A stretch of 64,000 bases of DNA from Treponema sp. (GCA_017619795.1 JAFZRP010000104.1:62001-126000), one strand, 5' to 3'; counted from the stretch's first letter, positions 1 through 9,192 are shown. Notes: generated by a model not told the origin, from the sequence alone. Made by a program: numbers and translations.

Positions 1-1
1 T

Positions 2-277
2 GCAAGACTCCGTGAAGATTTACAGCAGAGGTTTGATCAGAAGATGGGACATTTGTGTGGTTATACCTACTGCAATTTAATGCGCGTTGCTTATGAAAAG
101 GGCCGCTGTAACGTCATCACAGAAAACGGTGAGTTTGGCTGGGATGGCTGGCTTGGACCATATGTTTCTGTAGATTTGCAGAACAACCTGATTATCGTAA
201 TGCTTATGCAGAAAACCGATTCCGGTACCTGGGAAGCAACAAGAAAATTAAAGAATATCGTTTATAGCGCAATCTAG
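2..277 (+). CDS. Serine hydrolase (beta-lactamase/PBP-like), C-terminal fragment
   Basis: The frame is open from the left edge and ends in TAG at 277, so only the last 91 codons are seen. The segment around residues LGPYVSVD followed by a run of hydrophobic beta-strand residues (LIIVMLMQKT) and a final helix resembles the C-terminal strand-helix of class C beta-lactamase/penicillin-binding-type serine hydrolases. The catalytic SxxK and YxN motifs would lie upstream, outside the window. It is followed after 10 bases by a lipoprotein gene with its own Shine-Dalgarno, so the two are probably co-transcribed. The family assignment rests on one short region and could be wrong. Confidence 0.55.
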   Translation, partial: ARLREDLQQRFDQKMGHLCGYTYCNLMRVAYEKGRCNVITENGEFGWDGWLGPYVSVDLQNNLIIVMLMQKTDSGTWEATRKLKNIVYSAI

Positions 278-287
278 GAGTAATAAA

Positions 288-1193
288 ATGCGAAGACTTT
301 TTCCAATCCTCTTATCCACAATATTATTGCTTTCACTTGTTTCCTGTGGAAAAAGTATGCAGGATGATGATTATGTAGATTATGTTGTAAGCAATTATAA
401 AGTTAATTCAGATAAGATTAAGAATGCAGCTCCTTACACAACCGGCGCAGCAGATTTTGAAATAACCGAAAACATAGATCAAGAACGCGCTACAGAAATC
501 CGCAAGTATTTTAAGGAAAACACAGATCTAGATTTAGATGCACTTGCTGCTTCAGAAAAAACAACCTGGGAAAAATCTATGGAGCTTGCACTTTTTGTTG
601 CAAACAATATCCCTCACGATAATCAAAAAACTCCGCTTGATAAAAGAAACGCAATCACCTTGTGGGAATACTCAAGAAAGGTTCCAACCGGTTTTAACTG
701 CCGCTGGCACAGTATTCTTTTAAGCGAGCTTCTTCTTTCTATTGGAATTAAAAACCGCTTTATCACCTGTATCCCGGAAGACAGCACAGATACTGATTGC
801 CATGTTGTTAATATTGTATGGCTGCCAGAAAGTGAAAAATGGGCAATGATTGATTCAGATATGACTGAGTATGTTACCGATAGTGAAGGAACACCTCTTT
901 CTCTGGAAGAAATGCGTAATGCTATACTGGAAGATAAAAAGTTTACTGTAAACGTGTTCAAAGGTTTTGAAAACTCGTGGGTAAATACAGACTGGGGTTT
1001 AGAGTATATGCAGGCTTACTGGGTAAAGAATCTTTATTGGTTTGCAGCCTATACACTTTATTCTTTTAATCTTGAATATGATGATGAACTTCGAAGCAAC
1101 TATATCTGCCTTGCGCCACCTGGATACGATTGTTCACAAACTTATGAGGATGTTAAGGTAACAACAAATGAAAAGGCTTTCTGGGACGAGTAA
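288..1193 (+). CDS. Transglutaminase-like lipoprotein
   Basis: A type II signal peptide ends in a lipobox (LVSC, Cys20), so this should be a membrane-anchored lipoprotein. The core looks like a transglutaminase/papain-type fold: Cys138 (in TGFNCRWHS), His172 (in DCHVVNI) and Asp189 (in AMIDSD) are in the order and spacing of a Cys-His-Asp triad, and the FNCRWHS segment is typical of bacterial transglutaminase-like proteins. Members of this superfamily are often peptidases or amidases rather than cross-linking enzymes, so the substrate cannot be assigned. A good Shine-Dalgarno (AGGAG) lies 7 bases before the ATG. The C-terminal 100 residues have no recognisable motif. Confidence 0.7.
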   Translation: MRRLFPILLSTILLLSLVSCGKSMQDDDYVDYVVSNYKVNSDKIKNAAPYTTGAADFEITENIDQERATEIRKYFKENTDLDLDALAASEKTTWEKSMELALFVANNIPHDNQKTPLDKRNAITLWEYSRKVPTGFNCRWHSILLSELLLSIGIKNRFITCIPEDSTDTDCHVVNIVWLPESEKWAMIDSDMTEYVTDSEGTPLSLEEMRNAILEDKKFTVNVFKGFENSWVNTDWGLEYMQAYWVKNLYWFAAYTLYSFNLEYDDELRSNYICLAPPGYDCSQTYEDVKVTTNEKAFWDE

Positions 1194-1223
1194 ACTAAGT
1201 AAACACCCAGTATAACCTTATCA

Positions 1224-1252
1224 TTGACATAAACCCCTTATCCCGTTAAAAT
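1224..1252 (+). promoter_or_regulatory. Sigma-70 promoter of rpoZ-miaA
   Basis: TTGACA at 1224-1229, a 17-base spacer and TAAAAT at 1247-1252. The start site would fall near 1259, giving a short leader that carries the Shine-Dalgarno AAAGAGG before rpoZ. Confidence 0.75.
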
Positions 1253-1274
1253 ATAAATTCAATTAAAGAGGTGT

Positions 1275-1475
1275 ATGATGATTTTTCCTTTGGAACAATT
1301 AGTTGAGTTCGACGGCAATATTTACGAAATTACTGTAGCGGCAAGCAGGCGTGCATACCAGATGGCAAAAGTACAGGATCCTGAAATTGAAGCTAACTCT
1401 GATAAAGTTGTTTGTGTTGCAGCAAGACAGCTTTTCAATAAAAAGGTTAATTATCGTATAGAAGAAAAGCAGTAG
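1275..1475 (+). CDS. rpoZ: RNA polymerase omega subunit
   Basis: The 66-residue protein has the treponemal omega pattern: a short N-terminus ending in DGNIYEIT, then the conserved helix RRAYQMAK and a later AARQLF segment. Omega binds the C-terminus of beta-prime and helps assemble RNA polymerase. It is shorter than the 91-residue E. coli protein because it lacks the C-terminal extension. Two tandem ATGs (1275, 1278) are both possible starts. It shares a promoter with miaA, whose TTG start lies two bases after the rpoZ stop, so miaA translation probably depends on ribosomes finishing rpoZ. Confidence 0.85.
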   Translation: MMIFPLEQLVEFDGNIYEITVAASRRAYQMAKVQDPEIEANSDKVVCVAARQLFNKKVNYRIEEKQ

Positions 1476-1477
1476 AA

Positions 1478-2428
1478 TTGAATAATACCAGAATACCTGT
1501 AATCGTTATTTTTGCGCCTACAGCTTCGGGAAAGACTGCCTTGACTAGAGAATTATTCTGTAAGTCGGGCAGTCATTTTATTTTAAATGCGGAGATTGTA
1601 AGCGCAGACTCTCAGGCTGTTTACAAAGGAATGGATATTGGAACTGCAAAGCCTGATGCCGACTTGTGTAAAGAGCTTCCTCATCATATTATAAATCTTG
1701 TAGAACCGGATGTTCAGTTTACCGTTGCAGATTTTGTTACTGCTGCAGATAAAGCCTGTCAGGAAATTTATGAACGCGGAAACGTTCCTGTTGTGTGCGG
1801 TGGAACAGGATTTTATATCCGCTGTTTTTTGTTCGGGCTACCGGTTACGCCTGAATCGAATCCACAGATTAGAGAACAGATAAAAAATCGTATTGAAAAA
1901 GAAGGAAACGAAGCACTGTATGCTGAGCTGCAGGTTGTGGATCCGCAGAGTGCTGCTGTAATAAGCCCGAATGATGCGTACAGAATCTGCCGTGCACTTG
2001 AAGTGTTTTATACTACAGGCAAGATACGTTCAAGCTATGTTGTTTCAAAGCAGCTTAGAGAAATGTATGATTTTAAGTTTATTGTTCTGGAGCCGCCACG
2101 AAAGCTTTTGTATGAAAGGATTGGTGCAAGGGTTGAGTGGATGTTTGAAAACGGACTTGAAGCAGAGGTTCGCGAACTTATACAAAAAGGGTACACAAAA
2201 GATACCCCAGGAATGAAGGCAATTGGCTACAGCGAGTGGTTTGATGAAGCATCAGATATAAATGAAATAAAGGCAGCAATAATTCATCACAGTTGTAAAT
2301 ATGCAAAAAAACAGTTTACATATATAAGAGACATTCCTGGAAGCATAATCCTTCCTTTTTCTTCTACAGAGCAGGATATTGCGAAGGTTGCGGAATTACT
2401 TATTTGTCCTTCGAAAACTGACTCATAA
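1478..2428 (+). CDS. miaA: tRNA dimethylallyltransferase MiaA
   Basis: MiaA transfers a dimethylallyl group to N6 of A37 in tRNAs that read UNN codons. The P-loop APTASGKT is at residues 13-20, followed by the DSQAVYKGMDIGTAKP signature and the GGTGFYIRC region that contacts tRNA; the length of 316 residues is normal. The start codon is TTG at 1478, two bases after the rpoZ stop, with no ATG nearby, which points to translational coupling. The 3' end overlaps the convergent esterase gene by 29 bases, so the two transcripts are antisense there. Confidence 0.93.
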   Translation: MNNTRIPVIVIFAPTASGKTALTRELFCKSGSHFILNAEIVSADSQAVYKGMDIGTAKPDADLCKELPHHIINLVEPDVQFTVADFVTAADKACQEIYERGNVPVVCGGTGFYIRCFLFGLPVTPESNPQIREQIKNRIEKEGNEALYAELQVVDPQSAAVISPNDAYRICRALEVFYTTGKIRSSYVVSKQLREMYDFKFIVLEPPRKLLYERIGARVEWMFENGLEAEVRELIQKGYTKDTPGMKAIGYSEWFDEASDINEIKAAIIHHSCKYAKKQFTYIRDIPGSIILPFSSTEQDIAKVAELLICPSKTDS

Positions 2429-4004
2429 ACTGCCAGGCATGCTCACAGGTGTGTTCACGGCAGTCGTGTCCCTGACCACTTATACTTGCAAAAATTGTTC
2501 TGCATTTTCCATCTTTGCTGAAAAACTTCTGCATTGTAAGAGTTGCATCTCTGGATTCATCATAGGATTTTTCAGTTTCATCACCGTCAATTCCCCAGAT
2601 TTTATTTTTCCAGTTATCCTTATCTTCTAGTTTGACGTTGTATTCAGCCGTGCAGTTGTTCAGCTCAAGGGTATATTTCATGCGGTTCAAACACTTCTGC
2701 TCCTGGAAAGGCAACTCAGGAAGCGGAGTCACCTCGCCGCCGGCATAAAAAATCGGCACAGAAACCGTAGTATTCACTTCTTTATCAATCTTGCGGAAAT
2801 ATACATTTTCACCAATATCTACTGTAGCATCCATTGGTGCGGCGGCTGCGATGAGAGTCGGGTACTCCTGGATTATATCCCAGGTTTTTATACCGCCCAT
2901 TGAAAATCCAGTTGAGTAAATGCGGGTTTCATCAATCGGATACTTCTTTTTAAGTTTTTCTACAAGCTCAATCATTTCTGTTGCAGAGCTGTTAAGATGA
3001 TTTTCTACTGTAACAAGCAGAAAGTTGTGTCTGTGAGCAATTTTTGCCCAGCCTGCCATCGTACTGAAAAAGAAGCAGCTGTCGCCGCCCCCGTGGAAGC
3101 CGAGAACAAGTGGAACTTTTCCCTTTTCAAAAAGCCCTTTGTTATAGAACGAAACATAACCAATTTTATGCTCAGATGTGCCTTTATCGTCTCCAAAGTT
3201 GTCTGGGGATGTTGAAACCGTTTCAACGCCCGGTTCAATAATAAGACCGTCGCCTTTCAAATCAGGATCAATATCAAGCTTACCAACCATTCGGCGGAAA
3301 CGTTTTGCAAAACTGAAATAATCCTTTTTCAGTTCCATTTTGTCTTTTTCAAGGAAATACTTGCAGGTAGAACGGAATACTTTATTTATTTCCTCAGTGT
3401 TTCCATACGATACAACAGGGATATCATCAGAATCATCAAACTTAGGAGTAACAGAAAGTCCGCTCAAAAAACACGTAACAGGGGCAATATCAGCCTTTCC
3501 CCAAAGACCGTCTCCTTCAAAATGCTTAAGACAGTTTTGCGCAATATAATCTGCAGATTCTCCAAAGCCGAAAAGACAAGTTCTGAAAATTGCACCACGA
3601 ATAAAATAACCTTCAATTTTATTTATAAAACGGTTCCAGGCTTTTACATAACCGTTTTCGTAATACTGATGAATGCGTGAGTTTGTAATAATCTCCGAGA
3701 AAATCTCTGGAGAAGCATTTTTCCAGCTGCCGGAACGTGGATAAATAAAAACTACGCTCGAAGCAAAATCAGCGGCAAGCTCTTCAAAGCCTTTTTCTTT
3801 TGCAAAGGCAACTGCCTGTTCATAATCAAGCTTTTTTTCTGCGAACACAAGAAGGTAAGGAGAAATAAAGCCGTAGTTGATTATATCGGATAAAAGTTCT
3901 TTTTTAGGTGAAGGAACATAAACAACAGCGTCAAAATTATTAAAGCTGTGTGACCAGATGCAGGAATCGTTTCCAAGTTTTGTAATTTCAGGTATTTCAT
4001 TCAT
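2400..4004 (-). CDS. Alpha/beta-hydrolase esterase (PHB-depolymerase-like)
   Basis: A 534-residue protein without a signal peptide. The C-terminal half carries an esterase/PHB-depolymerase-like alpha/beta-hydrolase: an oxyanion HGGGDS segment near residue 305, a nucleophile elbow GFSMGG near residue 366, a PMDA segment after it, and a candidate catalytic His in GQGHDCREH close to the C-terminus. The N-terminal 220 residues have no recognised domain. It is probably cytoplasmic, acting on an ester of unknown nature (possibly feruloyl or acetyl sugar esters). It is monocistronic. The ATG lies exactly 6 bases after a TATATT box, with no Shine-Dalgarno. Its 3' end overlaps miaA. Confidence 0.7.
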   Translation of the reverse strand: MNEIPEITKLGNDSCIWSHSFNNFDAVVYVPSPKKELLSDIINYGFISPYLLVFAEKKLDYEQAVAFAKEKGFEELAADFASSVVFIYPRSGSWKNASPEIFSEIITNSRIHQYYENGYVKAWNRFINKIEGYFIRGAIFRTCLFGFGESADYIAQNCLKHFEGDGLWGKADIAPVTCFLSGLSVTPKFDDSDDIPVVSYGNTEEINKVFRSTCKYFLEKDKMELKKDYFSFAKRFRRMVGKLDIDPDLKGDGLIIEPGVETVSTSPDNFGDDKGTSEHKIGYVSFYNKGLFEKGKVPLVLGFHGGGDSCFFFSTMAGWAKIAHRHNFLLVTVENHLNSSATEMIELVEKLKKKYPIDETRIYSTGFSMGGIKTWDIIQEYPTLIAAAAPMDATVDIGENVYFRKIDKEVNTTVSVPIFYAGGEVTPLPELPFQEQKCLNRMKYTLELNNCTAEYNVKLEDKDNWKNKIWGIDGDETEKSYDESRDATLTMQKFFSKDGKCRTIFASISGQGHDCREHTCEHAWQFMSQFSKDK

Positions 4005-4010
4005 ATTAAA

Positions 4011-4043
4011 AATATATCATAATTTTCAGTAATATGATATATT
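4011..4043. promoter_or_regulatory. Divergent overlapping -10 boxes, esterase and MATE gene
   Basis: On the minus strand TATATT (4011-4016) lies 6 bases before the esterase ATG. On the plus strand TATATT (4038-4043) lies 12 bases before the MATE ATG at 4056. The 51-base gap leaves room only for facing promoters with very short or no leaders. The -35 elements are poor. Confidence 0.45.
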
Positions 4044-4055
4044 AACCACGTTATT

Positions 4056-5444
4056 ATGAAGTTATTTAGAAACGATAAAGATTTTTATAAAAGAGTTTTT
4101 GCACTTGCCCTTCCAATTGCACTGCAGAGTCTCCTTGCAATCGGTGTAAATATGCTGGACACGATTATGGTCGGCAATCTTGGAGAAAATGCACTTTCGG
4201 CAACATCACTCGCTAATTCATTTATAGGAATATATCACATTTTCTGTATGGGACTTGGAATGGGAGCCTCTGTTCTTGTTTCGCGCTACTGGGGAATGAA
4301 GCACGCTGGAACGGGGCAGGAAGAAGAAGCTAATCACGCACTGAAACAAACAGTCTGTCTTATGCTTCGGCTTACTTTATTATTAGCGGCAATTTTTGCT
4401 ATAGCTACACTGATAATGCCAAAGACCTTAATGAGAATGTACACAAATGAAACTCAGATAATTGAGCTTGGAACAATCTATTTCCGCTGGTCCATAATCA
4501 CTTATTTCTTTTTAGGAACCTCGCTTACAGCAACAATTGTTTTACGAAGTGTAGGGCAGGTAAAGCTTCCTTTGTTTGTTTCTATCGGCGCATTCTTTGT
4601 AAATCTGCTTGCAAACTATATGTTCATTTTCGGTAAGTTTGGCGCGCCTCGTATGGAGGTTGCCGGTGCTGCTCTTGGTACTCTTATAGCCCGCCTTTTT
4701 GAAGCAGGAATGATTTTGGGTTACCTTTTCTTTAAGGACAACAAGATTGCGTTCAAGCTTAAAGATATGTTTATGAAAACAAGCTCTCTGCTTGCTGAAT
4801 ACATAAGGATAAGTATTCCTGTTCTTGTAAGCGATGCGATTCTGGCGCTCGGTAATAATTCGGTTGCAATCGTAATTGGACATCTTGGTGCAGCTTTTGT
4901 TGCGGCCAATGCAATTACAACAGTAACCCAACAGATGAGCACTGTAGTAATTCAGGGTGTAAGCCAGGCAGGTGCAATTGTAACTGGTCAGACACTCGGA
5001 AAAGAAGGAAAAGAAAAGACTATGACTCAGGGCTGGATGTTCCTTGGACTCGGACTAGGGCTTGGAACAATATCTGCCTTGTTTATAATGGCAGTAAGCA
5101 ACCCGATTATCAGCACTTACAACGTCAGTCAGGAAACCGTAGATATTGCCAGACAGCTTATGGCCTCCATCAGCTTTATTATAATTTTCCAGGCCACCAA
5201 CAGCATTATGACAAAGGGTGTTCTCCGTGGCGGCGGCGACACCAAAATGCTCATGATTACTGACAACGTTTTCCTCTGGGTAGTTTCCATCCCCGCCGGA
5301 ATCCTTGCCGGCTTTGTCTTCAAGTGGCCTGCCTTCTGGATCTACTTCTGCCTCAAACTCGATCAAGTTATTAAAACCATATGGTGCGTCTTCCGCCTCA
5401 AAAGCGAAAAATGGATTAAAAACATCTCCACTGGAAAAAAATAA
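4056..5444 (+). CDS. MATE-family multidrug/metabolite exporter (first copy)
   Basis: A 462-residue protein with about 12 hydrophobic segments and two homologous halves, typical of MATE antiporters (MatE domains near residues 15-175 and 240-400). The N-terminal ALPIALQSLLAIGVNMLDT and the GRGGGDTK-like segment late in the second half are characteristic. MATE proteins export cationic drugs or metabolites using H+ or Na+ gradients; the substrate is unknown here. There is no Shine-Dalgarno, and the leader is predicted to be only about 6 bases. A second, distinct MATE gene lies at 6811. Confidence 0.9.
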   Translation: MKLFRNDKDFYKRVFALALPIALQSLLAIGVNMLDTIMVGNLGENALSATSLANSFIGIYHIFCMGLGMGASVLVSRYWGMKHAGTGQEEEANHALKQTVCLMLRLTLLLAAIFAIATLIMPKTLMRMYTNETQIIELGTIYFRWSIITYFFLGTSLTATIVLRSVGQVKLPLFVSIGAFFVNLLANYMFIFGKFGAPRMEVAGAALGTLIARLFEAGMILGYLFFKDNKIAFKLKDMFMKTSSLLAEYIRISIPVLVSDAILALGNNSVAIVIGHLGAAFVAANAITTVTQQMSTVVIQGVSQAGAIVTGQTLGKEGKEKTMTQGWMFLGLGLGLGTISALFIMAVSNPIISTYNVSQETVDIARQLMASISFIIIFQATNSIMTKGVLRGGGDTKMLMITDNVFLWVVSIPAGILAGFVFKWPAFWIYFCLKLDQVIKTIWCVFRLKSEKWIKNISTGKK

Positions 5445-5516
5445 TATTTGTTTATTTACACTTTATATTGATGTATAATTATATAACAATATTTTTTTTC
5501 CAGAGGTGATGTCCAA

Positions 5517-6695
5517 ATGAACAATGAAAAAACTAACAAAAAGACATGCATTTTCTTTGGCGTGTCTTTTATAATTTCTGTATTAATCTTTATCTGGTTT
5601 ACCTTCAGACCAGGTCTTTTTGGAACCTTCCATTGGCATTATGCAATTTTTGGTGCGTATATGGGACTGCTTGCTACAGTTCTTCTGCCGCTGATTTTCT
5701 TTATCATCTATCTTATTAAAAGCAACAAAGTAACAAAGCTGCTCTTAAAAATCTTTACAATTTTTACGCTTGTTCTTTGGGTGCTTGTTTTCATTGGTCT
5801 TTCAGTTTTACCACGTCTTCCTGTAGACAATTCTGGAATAAACTTTTTGACACAAAAGGATGAATTGCCGGTTTCTAAAAATGGTGGCAAGGATCAGCCG
5901 ATTGCTCATTATGCCTTTGCTTCTGACCCTCACTGGGGTTCAAGCAACTCTAACGCAGAGGCTCGTACCAACATCCTTAAAAATATAGAAAGCAGAGATT
6001 ACGATGCCTGCTTCTTCCTCGGCGACATTTCTGAGGTTGGAATGGTTGCACCTATTTATCAGGATGCAGTTGATGATATAAAAGCAAATATGCCTACAAC
6101 ACCTCTCCTTGTAATTCCAGGCAATCACGACGGAATTGTAAACGGTTTCCCTGCATTCAGAAAAACCTTTATGGAGCGCGGCGACAAGCTTTATTTCCGC
6201 ATGGACAGCGGTAAGCTTCATCTTATCTTCCTCTATATGATTTGGGATGATGTTGAGTTCTCTAAGCGACAGGAAAAATGGCTTGTTAAGCAGCTTGAAG
6301 AGATTCCTCAGAATGAAACTGTTATTGTAATTTCTCACTGCTATGTAACAGGCTCGGGCTATTATGATGAAGCTGCAAAGAGAAACTGGGGCGATATCCC
6401 TGGTGTTATTAAACGTGTAACTCCTATTCTTGAAAAATACAATGTTGACCTTTATTTAAGCGGTCACAATCACTTCTTTGAAATGCTCGAGAAGGGTGAT
6501 GTTGATTACCTTATTCTTGGAGCAATGGGCGGAAAGCTCGATGAAAACTTAATCTATCAGTCACCATATTCAAAGTGGCTTAATAATGAAGATTTTGGTT
6601 GGGCTGACCTTGAAATCTACGATGACAATATCCTCATCACTGTTTACAAGGATGATGGTTCTGTACTCCGTCGCCGAAGAATTAAGACTAACTAA
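5517..6695 (+). CDS. Membrane-anchored calcineurin-like metallophosphoesterase
   Basis: Three N-terminal membrane segments (about residues 10-30, 42-65 and 78-100) are followed by a metallophosphoesterase domain with all the usual metal motifs: DPHWG (about 137), GDISE (about 168), GNHD (about 201), SHC (about 273) and GHNH (about 315). The first motif has DxH in its normal place. The layout resembles YkuE/LpxH-like membrane phosphoesterases, but the substrate cannot be read. The ATG has a strong Shine-Dalgarno (AGAGGTGATG). It lies between two MATE genes. Confidence 0.82.
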   Translation: MNNEKTNKKTCIFFGVSFIISVLIFIWFTFRPGLFGTFHWHYAIFGAYMGLLATVLLPLIFFIIYLIKSNKVTKLLLKIFTIFTLVLWVLVFIGLSVLPRLPVDNSGINFLTQKDELPVSKNGGKDQPIAHYAFASDPHWGSSNSNAEARTNILKNIESRDYDACFFLGDISEVGMVAPIYQDAVDDIKANMPTTPLLVIPGNHDGIVNGFPAFRKTFMERGDKLYFRMDSGKLHLIFLYMIWDDVEFSKRQEKWLVKQLEEIPQNETVIVISHCYVTGSGYYDEAAKRNWGDIPGVIKRVTPILEKYNVDLYLSGHNHFFEMLEKGDVDYLILGAMGGKLDENLIYQSPYSKWLNNEDFGWADLEIYDDNILITVYKDDGSVLRRRRIKTN

Positions 6696-6756
6696 TAAAA
6701 TTACACCTGCCGGACCTGTTTCGGCAAGAAAAAAAAATACACAAATTATAGACTTT

Positions 6757-6813
6757 CATTCTATTTGCTTCTTTTGCAAAAACAGAAAATAGAATAAAGA
6801 GGCAAATAGAATG
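6757..6813 (+). promoter_or_regulatory. Start-codon-sequestering hairpin in the second MATE leader
   Basis: Bases 6757-6771 pair with 6799-6813 over 15 positions (14 Watson-Crick and one G-U). The second arm contains both the Shine-Dalgarno (AGAGG) and the ATG at 6811. An intervening near-copy of that arm (6784-6795) can pair with the same first arm and would leave the start free. This is the layout of a two-state translational switch. No known riboswitch class was recognised. Confidence 0.5.
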
Positions 6814-8181
6814 AGTTCTTCTGAAACTTCCCTTAAAACTGTAAACCGTGGTTCTCTTCCTATGATGAAGCTTGCTCTTCCTTTAATTGGTGAGCAGTTT
6901 TTCCGCGTACTGGTTTCTTCTGTAGATACGTTTATGCTCAGTTCCTATTCGGAATCTGCTGTAGCCGGTGTAGGCCTTGTTTCACAGTGGTCTTTTTTAA
7001 TCATGATTCTTATAAACGTTGTTTGCATCGGTTCGAGCATTGTTCTGGCTCAGTATCTTGGAGCCAAAAAAAATAACGATGAATTAAATGATGTAGCAAA
7101 AGCCGGCCTGATAATGGTTCTGATTGTTTCTGCAATCCTTATGATTATTGTGCTTACGCTTACTCCTTTACTGCTTGGTTTTTACACACTTGAAGAAGAG
7201 GTTTCCCGTTGTGCCAGACAGTACTTTATGATTTATTCGGGAATCGGTGCTGTGTTTGTGGGAATAAGCTCCTTCCAGTCAGCACTTTTAAGGACCTATG
7301 GCTACACAAAAGAAACTCTTGTTGTTACCATCATCTCTAATATTGTAAACGTTTTTGGTAATGCCCTTGCTCTTTACGGCTGGTTTGGACTTCCTGTTAC
7401 AGGTGCGCCTGGTGTTGCCGCCGCTTCCTTGTTCTCTATTATTGTTGGAAACGTTCTTTTCTTTATAATGATTAGACGCCGCAAAGATATCCAGGTCAGA
7501 TTTTTTCATTCAAAGAAAACACCTCTTTCAATGTTCAAGCTTATTCTTTCGATTGGTGTGCCAACGGCCGGAGAAAGCCTTGCATATAATCTTGCTCAGA
7601 TTACAATTATGGCCATTATTTCTACGCTTGGTACTTATGCAATGGACTGTCAGGTTTATACACAGACAATCGTGCGCTTTGTTTTTGTTATAGCTGTAGC
7701 AATAGGTAATGCGGTACAGATTAAGGTCGGCTATTATGTTGGTGCCGGTGAAAAAGACACTGCTTACAAAAAGGTATTCAAATATTCAATTATTGCAACC
7801 ATTTGTTCTGTAAGCCTTATTTTACTTGTAAATCTGATTAAAACTCCAATCATCCATATTTTTACACGCCAGGATGAAGTATTTGCCCTTACATCCCGCA
7901 TGCTCGTTTATTCAATTTTGATTGAGTTTGGACGCTCTTTGAATCTTATCTATGTAGGTGCACTTAAAGGCTCCGGCGATGTAAAGTTCCCTGTTTTATA
8001 CGGTATTTTATCTATGTGGGGAATTATGGTTTTCTTAAGCTGGTTGTTGGGATTGAAGCTTGGTATGGGAGTAATTGGCTGCTGGCTTGGTATTGGTCTT
8101 GACGAAACAACTCGTGGATTTGTAATGCTGTTAAGGTGGAAAGGCAAAAGGTGGCAGAGTAAAGCTTTAGTAAAGTCGTGA
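6811..8181 (+). CDS. MATE-family exporter (second copy)
   Basis: A 456-residue, 12-helix MATE antiporter with the N-terminal MKLALPLIGEQFFRVLV segment and the second-half ALKGSGDVKFP signature that corresponds to the conserved G-GD segment of the family. It differs clearly from the MATE at 4056, so this is not a recent duplication. The Shine-Dalgarno AGAGG and the ATG lie inside a 15-bp inverted repeat, which suggests that translation is controlled. The substrate is unknown. Confidence 0.9.
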   Translation: MSSSETSLKTVNRGSLPMMKLALPLIGEQFFRVLVSSVDTFMLSSYSESAVAGVGLVSQWSFLIMILINVVCIGSSIVLAQYLGAKKNNDELNDVAKAGLIMVLIVSAILMIIVLTLTPLLLGFYTLEEEVSRCARQYFMIYSGIGAVFVGISSFQSALLRTYGYTKETLVVTIISNIVNVFGNALALYGWFGLPVTGAPGVAAASLFSIIVGNVLFFIMIRRRKDIQVRFFHSKKTPLSMFKLILSIGVPTAGESLAYNLAQITIMAIISTLGTYAMDCQVYTQTIVRFVFVIAVAIGNAVQIKVGYYVGAGEKDTAYKKVFKYSIIATICSVSLILLVNLIKTPIIHIFTRQDEVFALTSRMLVYSILIEFGRSLNLIYVGALKGSGDVKFPVLYGILSMWGIMVFLSWLLGLKLGMGVIGCWLGIGLDETTRGFVMLLRWKGKRWQSKALVKS

Positions 8182-8210
8182 TTGTAACACCTTATTAAAA
8201 CTGCTATATT
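8182..8210 (+). promoter_or_regulatory. Promoter of hslO, leaderless geometry
   Basis: TTGTAA (8182-8187), a 17-base spacer and TATATT (8205-8210). The ATG at 8217 begins 6 bases after the -10 box, exactly where transcription would start, and no Shine-Dalgarno is present. Confidence 0.6.
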
Positions 8211-8216
8211 CATACT

Positions 8217-9185
8217 ATGATTAAAGCAACTATAACTGATACTGAACTGTCGGCTCAGCTTTCTTCTGTTGAGCCAGATGGTCTTAAAATATTCACTATG
8301 GCAGACGGTCGTGTCCGTGGAGCAATCTTTCACGGTACCCGCTTTGTAAACCAGCTCCGCGCTCAGCATAAGCTTGGAATCCTAGAAACTTATATTCTTG
8401 GTCAGGCATCTCTTTGTGCAGCCCTAATAATCCCGATGATGAAGGATCTTGAACACATTTCGATCCGCTTTGAATGTAAAGGTGCTGCCGACGGATATTC
8501 TGTAGAAGCCGATTCAACCGGTTATGTACGCGGCTTTTTATACAACGAGCATATACCAGTTACCAAAGAGCTTGAAAACTGGAATCTGGATCCATTCCTT
8601 GGTCCAGGAAACCTTACTTTTTCGCGTATTCACAAGGATGATAAATATCCTCAGAGTTCAACTGTAGATGTTGACGGCAACAATATCGCAAAGGATTTTG
8701 CAACTTATTATGCCCAGTCTGAACAGGTAAACACAGCCTTCCATTCGAGCATTCAGTTTGACAAACAGGGAAGGGTAATCGGTGCAGGCGCAATGTACGT
8801 TCAGGTTATGCCTGTTACCGGCGGTACAGCAAAGCTTGGTGCTCAGGTTGACAGTCATGTCGAAGCTACAATGGATGATGCCAAGCTTTTGCAGAAGGTT
8901 GAAAACGCTTTCTCAGCCTGTCCAAGCCTCGGTCTCTTATACAGCGAAAAACAGGTAGATTCCGAAGATATAGTTATCGGTCTTTTCCGCGAGTTTAATC
9001 CTTCAATTATCATGACCCGAGATATCATTTTTGACTGCCCATGTAATGAAGATTACTATATCCACTATCTGCGCACTCTTCCAAAAGACCAATTAGATGA
9101 TATCCGCAAAAATGGCCCAGATCCGCTTGAAATCACCTGCAGGAATTGTGGAAGTATGTACCATATACCGGTTGAGAAGATATAG
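8217..9185 (+). CDS. hslO: Hsp33 redox-regulated holdase chaperone
   Basis: A cytoplasmic chaperone activated by oxidation. The N-terminal Hsp33 core (GRVRGAIFHGTRFV, then ISIRFECKGAADGYSVEAD) spans about residues 1-240. The C-terminal redox switch has the CxC motif (about 274-276, CPCN) and CxxC (about 307-310, CRNC), spaced 30 residues apart as expected for the Zn2+-binding tetrad. An in-frame TAA just upstream fixes the start at 8217. It probably responds to oxidative stress, which matters for an anaerobe. Confidence 0.93.
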   Translation: MIKATITDTELSAQLSSVEPDGLKIFTMADGRVRGAIFHGTRFVNQLRAQHKLGILETYILGQASLCAALIIPMMKDLEHISIRFECKGAADGYSVEADSTGYVRGFLYNEHIPVTKELENWNLDPFLGPGNLTFSRIHKDDKYPQSSTVDVDGNNIAKDFATYYAQSEQVNTAFHSSIQFDKQGRVIGAGAMYVQVMPVTGGTAKLGAQVDSHVEATMDDAKLLQKVENAFSACPSLGLLYSEKQVDSEDIVIGLFREFNPSIIMTRDIIFDCPCNEDYYIHYLRTLPKDQLDDIRKNGPDPLEITCRNCGSMYHIPVEKI

Positions 9186-9192
9186 TATGGAG

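Noticed and set aside
6708..6726. Hairpin TGCCG/CGGCA after the membrane phosphoesterase as a terminator
   Set aside because: The stem is short and is followed by As, not Ts, on the plus strand.
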